A DNA stretch of 11,224 nucleotides, from positions 1-11,224 of the forward strand of contig CAYJRR010000141.1 in the NCBI GenBank assembly GCA_964372275.1. The letters are read 5' to 3'. Origin of the DNA: CAYJRR01 sp964372275 [NCBI: uncultured bacterium]. Its GTDB lineage: Bacteria; CAYJRR01. Shown here piece by piece: positions 5,741-11,224 of this stretch. The notes under the pieces were generated by a model that saw nothing but the letters and a program-made list of their open reading frames with translations, made no database searches and was not told where the DNA came from. A program made the translations under genes and the position numbers. Every line of letters begins with the position of its first letter. The first letter of the stretch is position 1.

Positions 5741-7558
5741 CTACGGCGCGGGCGGGCGGGCCCAGACCTCGATCGGGGTCCCTTCCATCGAGACGACCCG
5801 CGCGGCGCGCCGGTAGCCGCGCTCGGCGGCGAGGCGCTCGAGCTCCGCGGCGATCTCGCGCTGGCCGCTCGGACCCCCTCTGCGGAACGCCTCCTCGTGG
5901 AAGCGCCAGGCCTCCTCCGGGAGGTCGACCACCACCGCCACCGCGGGCGGGGATTCGCGCAGCCGGCGGGCGTCGGCGCGCGCGCAGTCGTCGGAGCAGA
6001 CGTCGAAGTAGTGCGTCACCGAGAAGGTGGCGATCGGGCGATCGGCGAGCAGCGCGAAGAGCGGGACGTGCGGGAAGGTGACGATCGGCTCGCCGGCGCG
6101 GCTGTTGGCGCGGACGGCGTCGACGATCCCGGTGACGGCGCGCGCCGTCTCGGGGTTCAGCCGCAACCCGCGAAGCGCGGGCAGGTCGACCGTCTCGGTC
6201 GCGGTCCGGACCGGCGGCTCGCGCCAGCCCCACCACTGGTAGGGCCAGGCGTACTTCTGGTGCGCGCAGAGGGCGAGGAGGACGATCCCGCCGGCGGCGA
6301 CGGCGATGCGCGCGGCCGCCGCGCGCGAGCGGAGGACGGCCGCGAGCGCCACGCCGAGCGCGGGGAGCGCCGCGTGCTCCTCGAGGGTGAAGGAGAGGCC
6401 GTGCGCCCACATCGTCGCCAGCGAGACGAGCGCGAGGAGCCGCCACGGCGCGAGGCGCCCGCGCAGCGATGCCGCCAGGATCGCCGCCATCGCGATGAAC
6501 GCGACGCGCACCAGCGCGAGCTTGGCCTCGTAGAAGCCGGAGGCCTTGTAGGTGGCGGCGAAGAACGCCTCCGCGAACCACGGCAGCAGGAGGGCGCCGG
6601 CGCCGACCGCCATCCACGCCGCGACCGGGAGCTCCCCCCCCCCACGGCGCGCGCCGCCGTCCCCAGGGCCCTCACCGGCGCCTCCGGCAGCGGCGTCGCC
6701 GGGTGCCGCCGCGCGCCCCTCCCGGTGACGCCACCACGCGTAGAGACCGGCGATCGCGCCGGCCGCCACGAGCTCGCGCACGCCGAGCAGCCGGGGCAGG
6801 AATCCGAACAGCGCCGTCACGAGCGACCCTTTCGCCGCCGCCCCGGAACGGAAGACCTGGTCGACGCAGGGGACGAGCGCCCCGTGCGCGGCGAGCACCG
6901 CCGCCGCGAGAACGACCGGGGTCGCCGCGCCGGCGAGGTAGAGCGCCGGATCGCGATACCGGGCCGGTCGTCGGACGGTCGCGGCCGGATCGTTCGCGTC
7001 GCGCGCGCGGAGGAGGAGCTCGGCGGCGATCGCCGCCGGGACGAACAGCCCGGTCGTCTGCTTGGTCAGGAAGGCGAGCCCGCCGAGCGCCCCGGCGGCG
7101 GCGAGGCGCGCGCGCGCGGCGCCCGGCCGCGGGGCGCCGCCGTCCCCGGACGCCGGGTCGCCGCGCTCGGCGAGGAGCCACGCCGACAGGAGCGCGAAGA
7201 GCAGGCAGGTCTGTTGGTAGCCGTAGACGAGGTCGGTGGTGAAGCTCCACGACACGACGCACGTGACCAGCGCGAGGAAGGTGGCCTCCGACCGCCCCGC
7301 GGCCCGCCGATAGAGGGCGGCGAGCACGACCGCCGTGATCGCGCGTTCGACGATCCCGACCGCGCGCATCACGGCGAAGACGTTGCCGAAGATCGAGGTG
7401 ACTCCGGTCAGGAGCCACAGATAGAGCGGCGGCAGGAAGGCGTGGAAGTCGCGATACGGGACGGAGCCAGCGCGGATCCGGTCGGCCATGGCGTGGAACC
7501 ACCCCTCCTGGACCGGCAGGAATCGGTTCCAGAAGAGGAGGTGGTAGCCGACCACCAC
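5741..7558 (-). CDS. Multi-pass membrane glycosyltransferase, GT-C/PMT-like
   Basis: About 605 residues with many hydrophobic helices (for example VERAITAVVLAALY, TCLLFALLSAWLLAE, ATPVVLAAAVLAAHGALV). After the first helix comes VQEGWFHAMADRIRAGSVPYRDF then FLPPLYLW, the acidic loop and PP motif typical of Dol-P-Man-type GT-C enzymes (PMT_2/ArnT class), which transfer sugars from polyprenyl-phosphate donors outside the membrane. A soluble tail of about 150 residues ends the protein, as is common in this class. The acceptor is unknown. The start is uncertain: GTG at 7558 begins inside the first predicted helix. The frame stays open to the imuA stop at 7622 with no ATG, GTG or TTG, and it reads LKRSDALLLAAVVVG, which looks like a genuine N-terminus. 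A CTG start at 7591 is therefore possible. A run of ten G lies in a Gly-rich loop near residue 305. Confidence 0.8.
   Translation of the reverse strand: MVVGYHLLFWNRFLPVQEGWFHAMADRIRAGSVPYRDFHAFLPPLYLWLLTGVTSIFGNVFAVMRAVGIVERAITAVVLAALYRRAAGRSEATFLALVTCVVSWSFTTDLVYGYQQTCLLFALLSAWLLAERGDPASGDGGAPRPGAARARLAAAGALGGLAFLTKQTTGLFVPAAIAAELLLRARDANDPAATVRRPARYRDPALYLAGAATPVVLAAAVLAAHGALVPCVDQVFRSGAAAKGSLVTALFGFLPRLLGVRELVAAGAIAGLYAWWRHREGRAAAPGDAAAGGAGEGPGDGGARRGGGELPVAAWMAVGAGALLLPWFAEAFFAATYKASGFYEAKLALVRVAFIAMAAILAASLRGRLAPWRLLALVSLATMWAHGLSFTLEEHAALPALGVALAAVLRSRAAAARIAVAAGGIVLLALCAHQKYAWPYQWWGWREPPVRTATETVDLPALRGLRLNPETARAVTGIVDAVRANSRAGEPIVTFPHVPLFALLADRPIATFSVTHYFDVCSDDCARADARRLRESPPAVAVVVDLPEEAWRFHEEAFRRGGPSGQREIAAELERLAAERGYRRAARVVSMEGTPIEVWARPPAP
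6634..6643. repeat. 10-base homopolymer inside the glycosyltransferase gene
   Basis: Ten consecutive C on this strand (G on the coding strand) lie in the codons of a Gly-rich loop. Slippage by one base would frameshift the glycosyltransferase. It could be a phase-variation tract, a mutation hot spot or a sequencing-error risk. Confidence 0.7.
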
Positions 7559-7621
7559 CGCCGCGAGCAGGAGTGCGTCCGAGCGTTTCAGACGCCCATC
7601 GTATCCGTTCCCCCCGCCGTC

Positions 7622-8341
7622 CTACTCGACCGCCGCCAGCGGCACCTCGGTCTCGCCGTAGATCCCGAAGCGGCTCTTCTCCACCCGCACGCGCGCCCGT
7701 CCCCCGTCGGTCGCGGAGGCGGCGACCTCCAGGCGGAGCGCCGGCGGCAGGCCGAACGGCGCGGCGGCCAGCACCACCAACGCCGCGCCCCCCGACTCCG
7801 CCGCGGCGCGCAACCGGGGGCCGTTCCCCTCGAGCAACCGCCGCGGAGGGGGCGGCAGCCCCTCGGCGTCGAGCACCACCGCCTCGAACGCGCCGCTCTG
7901 CAGCAGCACCTCCAGCGACCACAACGCCGGCTTGGGATCGGCCGTCCCCGACGGGGGGCGCACGAACAACAGCTGCGTGAGCTCCACCCCACCGCCGGCC
8001 AGCGCCGGTGGATAGCATTCGCGCGCCGGATCGACGATCGCCGCCAGCCCCCCCGCGCGCGTCACCGAAGCCAACATCGGCGCGACGAGCGACAGCTTCC
8101 CGGAGGCCGCCGCCCCGACGATCTCGGTGATCGCCCGCCGCGGGAAGCCCCCCGGGAGGAGCGCGTCGAGCGCCGCGAGCCCCGTCGGGATCGCGCGCGC
8201 GCGCTCCGGCCTCCACGCCGCCGCCGGGGCCTCCGCCGCGGCGTCGACGAGCAGCCCGCGCCGGGCGAGCGTTTCGCGGAGCGCCGCGAAACGGGCGAGC
8301 CGATCGCCCGCATCCAGGGCGGGTTTGGGGACGGGAGGCAT
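7622..8341 (-). CDS. imuA: ImuA, RecA-like mutasome protein
   Basis: The protein has 239 residues. Family features are PTGLAALDALLPGGFPRRAITEIVG (residues 52-76), a nucleotide-binding-loop remnant GAAASGKLS (76-84), LAAIVDPARECYPPALA (about 99-115, where ImuA and RecA-like proteins carry a D-x-x-x-x-x-Y/F-P-P segment), VELTQLLFVRP, ALWSLEVLLQSGAFEAVVLD (Walker-B-like end near 155-158), and the C-terminal RVEKSRFGIYGETEVPL. In known systems ImuA works with ImuB and DnaE2 in damage-induced mutagenesis. The loop Lys is followed by Leu, not Thr/Ser, so ATP use is doubtful. The next gene downstream starts 63 bp after the stop on the same strand and is a glycosyltransferase, not imuB. The ATG at 8341 lies 8 nt after a promoter identical to that of imuB. 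No dnaE2 is in the window. Confidence 0.88.
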   Translation of the reverse strand: MPPVPKPALDAGDRLARFAALRETLARRGLLVDAAAEAPAAAWRPERARAIPTGLAALDALLPGGFPRRAITEIVGAAASGKLSLVAPMLASVTRAGGLAAIVDPARECYPPALAGGGVELTQLLFVRPPSGTADPKPALWSLEVLLQSGAFEAVVLDAEGLPPPPRRLLEGNGPRLRAAAESGGAALVVLAAAPFGLPPALRLEVAASATDGGRARVRVEKSRFGIYGETEVPLAAVE

Positions 8342-8348
8342 CCCCTAC

Positions 8349-8384
8349 GAGGATACGATACGGGCGTATCGTCCTCAAGAACGG
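8349..8384 (-). promoter_or_regulatory. imuA promoter with overlapping palindromic operator (candidate LexA box)
   Basis: On the coding strand, TTGAGG (8373-8378) and TATCCT (8350-8355) are 17 bp apart. The spacer contains CGATAC-N4-GTATCG (8356-8371) with GAGGA and TCCTC outside. It matches the imuB block at 33 of 36 positions, and the three differences fall in the 4-bp centre. The -10 ends 8 nt before the ATG, so transcription should start about at the ATG. Identity continues 8 bp past the palindrome on the upstream side (CCGTTCTT), which may be an extra contact region or a sign of duplication. Confidence 0.8.
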
Positions 8385-8397
8385 GAATCGCGGCCGG

Positions 8398-8425
8398 GGT
8401 CGCGGGAACGGCCTCCGCCGCGACC
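8398..8425. terminator. Hairpin between purC and imuA
   Basis: A perfect 8-bp stem (GGTCGCGG/CCGCGACC, 12-nt loop) lies just after the purC stop (8446) and before the imuA promoter on the same strand. It would separate housekeeping purC transcription from the regulated imuA unit. No T-run is present. Confidence 0.45.
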
Positions 8426-8445
8426 GCGCCCCCGGACGCCGGACG

Positions 8446-9408
8446 TTACAGCAGTCCGGCTTTCTGCAGGTTGCGCCGGATCCTCGCCTCCGCCGGCCCG
8501 ACCTCGGCCTCGAAGCTCAATCCCGTCAGCTCCTCGAACGTCGCGATGTAGCGCCGCGCGATCCGCACCTTCAGGTCGTCGTCGATCGCCGGCGGCTCCC
8601 CCTCCCCCATCCAGCCGCGCTCCATCAGCCAGCGGCGCACGAACTCCTTGTCGAGCGACTCCGGGTCCTTCCCGGCGCCGAAGCGGTCGTCGTAGCTCTC
8701 GGCGTACCAGTAACGCGACGAATCCGGGGTGTGGATCTCGTCGGCCAGCACCAACTGCCCCGTGGGATCGACGCCGAACTCGTACTTGGTGTCGACCAAC
8801 AGCAACCCCCGCGACGCGGCGTGCGCCGTCCCGGCGAGGAACAGGCCGCGCGCCGCCTTCTCGATCTCGGCCCAACGCGACGCCGGCACGATCCCGCGCT
8901 CCAGGATCTGCGCCTTCGAGATCGGCTGGTCGTGCCCGGCCGCCTCCTTCGTCGACGGGGTCAGGATCGGCTCGGGGAACTTCTGGTTCTTGCGCAACCC
9001 GCGCGGCAGCTCGATTCCGGACACGGCGCGGCCGGCTTCGTAATCGCGCCAGGCGCTGCCGGTGAGATAGCCGCGCACCACCACTTCGATCGGCACGATC
9101 GAAAGCTCCTGGCCGACGATCACCTGCGGATCGGGCTCGCCGCGCACGTGGTTGGGGACGATCTCCTCGGTCAGGCGGAACCAGAACGACGCGAGCCGCG
9201 TCAGCACCTCCCCCTTGAAGGGGATCGTGGTCAGCACCCGGTCGAAGGCCGAGAGCCGGTCGGACGCGATCAGCACACGACGATCCCCTTTCACGTAGGA
9301 GTCGCGCACCTTCCCCTGGTAGCGGTTTCCCAGGGTCGCGAAATCGCTCACGGCGAGCGCGTGCGGGATCTGGTCGCGGATAGCCTGTTCCGAGATGGCG
9401 GTGGTCAC
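8446..9408 (-). CDS. purC: Phosphoribosylaminoimidazole-succinocarboxamide synthase (SAICAR synthase)
   Basis: This 320-residue enzyme joins aspartate to carboxyaminoimidazole ribotide using ATP, a step of cytosolic purine synthesis. Clear family motifs are YQGKVRDSY (30-38, nucleotide-binding loop), LIASDRLSAFDRVL (46-59), the PIEVVVRGYLTGSAWRDY stretch near 106-123, TPSTKEAAGHDQPIS, LLLVDTKYEFGVD, and LADEIHTPDSSRYW, which carries catalytic and metal-binding acids. It is the long form (about 300 residues or more) rather than the roughly 240-residue form. The start is GTG at 9408, with AAGGAG (9419-9424) 10 nt upstream. It is divergent from mrp across 53 bp, and its ribosome-binding site overlaps the proposed -35 of mrp. 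No other pur gene is present in the window. Confidence 0.97.
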   Translation of the reverse strand: MTTAISEQAIRDQIPHALAVSDFATLGNRYQGKVRDSYVKGDRRVLIASDRLSAFDRVLTTIPFKGEVLTRLASFWFRLTEEIVPNHVRGEPDPQVIVGQELSIVPIEVVVRGYLTGSAWRDYEAGRAVSGIELPRGLRKNQKFPEPILTPSTKEAAGHDQPISKAQILERGIVPASRWAEIEKAARGLFLAGTAHAASRGLLLVDTKYEFGVDPTGQLVLADEIHTPDSSRYWYAESYDDRFGAGKDPESLDKEFVRRWLMERGWMGEGEPPAIDDDLKVRIARRYIATFEELTGLSFEAEVGPAEARIRRNLQKAGLL

Positions 9409-9422
9409 GGGATGCGCTCTCC

Positions 9423-9451
9423 TTGCGGTCGAAGGGGGCGGCGATTATAAA
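9423..9451 (+). promoter_or_regulatory. Putative mrp promoter
   Basis: TTGCGG (9423-9428) and TATAAA (9446-9451) are 17 bp apart. The -10 is a good match and the -35 a weak one. It is the only A/T-rich patch in the purC-mrp gap. The -10 ends 10 nt before the mrp ATG, which leaves a leader of only a few bases. Confidence 0.5.
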
Positions 9452-9461
9452 CGCGAGCCCC

Positions 9462-10730
9462 ATGGAGATCGACCAGGTCCGGACCCTTCTCTCCCGCGTG
9501 GAAGACCGCGCCGGCAAGGACGTCGTCGCCACCGGCCTCGTCCAGAACCTGTCGGTGACGGACGGCGAGATCAAGATGGAGCTCTCCTACGACGCCGCCT
9601 ACGGACCGACCGACCGGGCGGGCGTCGAGAAGGCGATCCGCACCGCGCTCAAGGTCGGTGGATTCGACGGGAAGGTGACGCTGATTGCGGTGACGAAGGC
9701 GGCGGCGATCGCCTCTCCGGCCGGGCCCGCCGGCGGGAACGTCGGGGGGCTGGTCGGCCTCGGACGGCGCGGGACGCAGGGACCGGGCGGTCCCCCCTCC
9801 GGAACCGTCCCGCATGGACCGGGACCGCAGGCCCCCCCCGGCCCGCCGCAGTACGGACCCGGTGGGCGGCCGATCAATCGCCAGCCGGCCCCCGGCCCCA
9901 GCGCCAAGAAGGAGATCCCCGGGGTCCGGCACATCGTCGCGGTGGCGTCGGGCAAGGGCGGCGTCGGAAAGTCGACCGTCGCCTCGAACCTCGCCGTGGC
10001 GCTGGCGAGGAAGGGGCACAAGGTCGGCCTGCTCGACAACGACGTCTACGGACCGAGCCTCCCGATCCTGTTCGCGATCCACGAGCAGCCGAAGGTCTCC
10101 CCCGACCGCAAGCTGATCCCGATCGAGAAGTACGGGGTGAAGCTGATGTCGATCGGGTTCCTCCTCGACGAGGGGGCGCCGGCGATCTGGCGCGGCCCGA
10201 TCGTGATGCAGGTGACCGACCAGCTCTTCTACGACACGGCGTGGGGGGAGCTCGACTATCTGGTCCTCGACCTTCCTCCGGGTACCGGAGACGTGCAGCT
10301 GACGCTGGCGCAGAAGGTGCCGCTGACCGGGGCGCTGATCGTCTCGACGCCGCAGGACATCTCGCTGGCCGACGCCGAGCGGGGGTTGCGCATGTTCAAC
10401 CGCGTCGACGTCCCGGTGATGGGGATCGTCGAGAACATGAGCTACTTCGCCTGCCCGAAGTGCCACCACGAAAGCCACATCTTCAGCCACGGCGGCGCCA
10501 AGCAGAAGGCGAAGGAGCTGGAGGTGCCGTTCCTGGGGGAGATCCCGATCGACCTCGACACGCGGCTCGGCGGCGACCTCGGCAAGCCGGTCGTCGTCTC
10601 CAATCCCGACGGCCCGGTCGGCCGGGAGTTCGCGGCGCTCGCCGACCGCGTGATCGAGTCGTGCGCCAAGCTCGCCGGCAGCACGATCGGCGACCGCGTG
10701 AAGGCGGGGCTGTTCAAGATCCTGAACTGA
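9462..10730 (+). CDS. mrp: Mrp/ApbC-family iron-sulfur cluster carrier ATPase
   Basis: The protein has 422 residues from the ATG at 9462. A TTG 39 bp upstream is in frame but lies in the promoter. Residues 1-85 match the MIP18/DUF59 domain often fused to Mrp. A Pro/Gly-rich linker follows (about 86-150). The P-loop ATPase comes next, with the deviant Walker A GKGGVGKST (165-172, after SG), NDVYGPSLP (switch region), IWRGPIVM and LVLDLPPGTGD. The C-terminal CPKC (331-334) is the cluster-binding pair used in the Mrp dimer to carry a [4Fe-4S] cluster to target proteins. It acts in the cytosol. The linker is longer than usual. No Fe-S assembly genes adjoin it, and it forms its own transcription unit facing away from purC. 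Confidence 0.95.
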   Translation: MEIDQVRTLLSRVEDRAGKDVVATGLVQNLSVTDGEIKMELSYDAAYGPTDRAGVEKAIRTALKVGGFDGKVTLIAVTKAAAIASPAGPAGGNVGGLVGLGRRGTQGPGGPPSGTVPHGPGPQAPPGPPQYGPGGRPINRQPAPGPSAKKEIPGVRHIVAVASGKGGVGKSTVASNLAVALARKGHKVGLLDNDVYGPSLPILFAIHEQPKVSPDRKLIPIEKYGVKLMSIGFLLDEGAPAIWRGPIVMQVTDQLFYDTAWGELDYLVLDLPPGTGDVQLTLAQKVPLTGALIVSTPQDISLADAERGLRMFNRVDVPVMGIVENMSYFACPKCHHESHIFSHGGAKQKAKELEVPFLGEIPIDLDTRLGGDLGKPVVVSNPDGPVGREFAALADRVIESCAKLAGSTIGDRVKAGLFKILN

Positions 10731-10732
10731 TC

Positions 10733-10748
10733 GGCGGCGCCCGCCGCC
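10733..10748. terminator. Hairpin after mrp
   Basis: GGCGGC/GCCGCC forms a 6-bp stem with a 4-nt loop, 2 nt after the mrp stop and before the convergent small-protein gene. The stem is short and has no T-run, so this is weak support for a terminator. Confidence 0.3.
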
Positions 10749-10786
10749 TGCGCACGGTCACCGAACCGGGGCGGTAGGCGCCGCCG

Positions 10787-11110
10787 CTACCGTTCCGTTC
10801 CCGCTCCGCCCATGCGCACCACGCGCGGCGCCGGACGAACCGCTGCGGGCCGGCACGGTGTCGACGTCGCGCCCAAGGTGAGCGGAGATCCGGCGTCGCC
10901 GTCGGTGCATTCCGGGAGATCGACGGCCGGACGCTGCGAACCGATCGCCGTCGTCGCGGCCGGGCGCGAGACCTGGACCCCCTGCTTCTCGGACGTGACA
11001 TTCGGCCGTCGCGCACCGAGTCGCACGAGGTCCTCGGCCCCCTTCGCGAAGGCCGAGGGCGCGAGCATCGAAGCGAAGAGGCCGAAAATGACGGGTCGAG
11101 CGCAGTTCAT
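10787..11110 (-). CDS. Small secreted protein of unknown function
   Basis: The protein has 107 residues from the ATG at 11110, preceded by the strongest ribosome-binding site in the window (GGAGG, 5 nt upstream). The N-terminus is a Sec signal peptide: MNCARP, the hydrophobic core VIFGLFASMLAPS, then AFA|KG near residue 22. The mature part is about 85 residues, polar, rich in Pro, Arg, Ala and Thr, with two Cys (68, 86) that could form a disulfide. I recognise no family, and it may be largely unstructured. A lipoprotein is unlikely because the only early Cys (residue 3) precedes the hydrophobic core. It is convergent with mrp and divergent from the probable gene at the right edge. Overlapping longer frames lack both a signal peptide and a ribosome-binding site. 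Confidence 0.7.
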   Translation of the reverse strand: MNCARPVIFGLFASMLAPSAFAKGAEDLVRLGARRPNVTSEKQGVQVSRPAATTAIGSQRPAVDLPECTDGDAGSPLTLGATSTPCRPAAVRPAPRVVRMGGAGTER

Positions 11111-11115
11111 CGTGT

Positions 11116-11120
11116 CCTCC
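11116..11120 (-). promoter_or_regulatory. Strong ribosome-binding site of the small secreted protein
   Basis: GGAGG on the minus strand is 5 nt before the ATG at 11110. It fixes the start codon and contrasts with the leaderless-looking starts of imuA, imuB and mrp. Confidence 0.75.
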
Positions 11121-11175
11121 GAATTCGCCGAGGCGGCGTGGACCCAGCAACCGACGTGCCGGAGGAGATGAAGCG

Positions 11176-11224
11176 GTGCTCGGCGAAAAGGCGAGATCGA
11201 TCGCGGCGACCGTCGGCCGGCTGG
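11176..11224 (+). CDS. Probable gene start, cut by the window edge
   Basis: GTG at 11176 follows GGAGGAG (11161-11167) with 8 nt between, an ideal ribosome-binding site. The 16 codons available read VLGEKARSIAATVGRL (Met if GTG initiates), with 14 of 16 ending in G or C, in keeping with the other genes. The peptide looks like an amphipathic helix. An ATG at 11168 in another frame lies too close to the ribosome-binding site and has poorer codon use. It is too short to assign a family. Confidence 0.4.
   Translation, partial: MLGEKARSIAATVGRL

Noticed and set aside
7598-7606. ATCGTATCC before the glycosyltransferase, identical to part of the imu operator
   Set aside because: Only one half-site of 9 bp, in reversed orientation and without the partner arm; plausible by chance.
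5705-8551. A 948-codon open frame on the plus strand opposite the glycosyltransferase, imuA and the purC 3' end
   Set aside because: It runs antisense to three genes with clear family motifs and is made of low-complexity Arg/Gly/Glu/Ala sequence, as expected from high-GC antisense frames.
8375-9574. A 399-codon minus-strand frame overlapping purC
   Set aside because: A different frame of the same DNA that encodes well-conserved SAICAR synthase; its translation is Arg-rich noise.
10758-11171. Alternative frames over the right-end region (10758-11150 minus, 10812-11171 plus)
   Set aside because: Neither has a ribosome-binding site or signal peptide, whereas the 10787-11110 frame has both.
11168-11224. 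ATG at 11168 as the start of the edge gene
   Set aside because: It is only 2 nt after GGAGG and gives an Arg-rich peptide with poorer third-position GC than the GTG frame at 11176.

Overview
The window is about 11 kb of very GC-rich bacterial chromosome with short intergenic gaps, strongly G/C-ending codons, Sec-type signal peptides, a membrane-anchored c-type cytochrome and a split imuA/imuB mutasome pair. This fits a high-GC, probably diderm, respiring bacterium of the kind seen in Acidobacteriota, Myxococcota and related soil or candidate lineages. No rRNA or lineage-specific marker is present, so the phylum is left open. I saw no phage, transposase, CRISPR or RNA gene.

Layout: (1) 3-290 (+) is the 3' end of a secreted repeat protein. 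(2) 331-1626 (-) is a TPR protein. (3) 1851-2459 (+) is a small exported membrane protein that I do not recognise, lying between two copies of a 14-bp direct repeat. (4) 2519-4012 (-) is imuB. (5) 4071-5003 (-) is a membrane-anchored diheme cytochrome c, divergent from (6) 5084-5662 (+), a divergent PduL-type phosphate acyltransferase. (7) 5741-7558 (-) is a multi-pass GT-C-like glycosyltransferase. (8) 7622-8341 (-) is imuA. (9) 8446-9408 (-) is purC, divergent from (10) 9462-10730 (+), the Mrp/ApbC iron-sulfur carrier. (11) 10787-11110 (-) is a small secreted protein. (12) 11176-end (+) is a probable gene start cut by the window edge.

The most notable feature is a matched pair of regulatory blocks. 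The 36 bp in front of imuA (8349-8384) and the 36 bp in front of imuB (4018-4053) are identical at 33 positions and differ only inside the 4-bp centre of a palindrome with core CGATAC-N4-GTATCG. In both, the palindrome lies across a TTGAGG-N17-TATCCT promoter whose expected transcription start falls on or next to the ATG, so both mRNAs look leaderless. Because imuA and imuB are classic SOS mutagenesis genes, the palindrome is a strong candidate for this lineage's LexA (or equivalent damage-regulator) operator, and it differs from the LexA motifs I know. The two genes sit about 3.6 kb apart with unrelated genes between them, and the common control site would keep them co-regulated after the usual operon was broken.

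Other points of interest are the PduL homologue with two zinc-ligand histidines replaced by glutamate, a hairpin-rich insertion inside imuB, a 10-base G tract inside the glycosyltransferase gene, and the 14-bp repeats bracketing the unknown exported protein.
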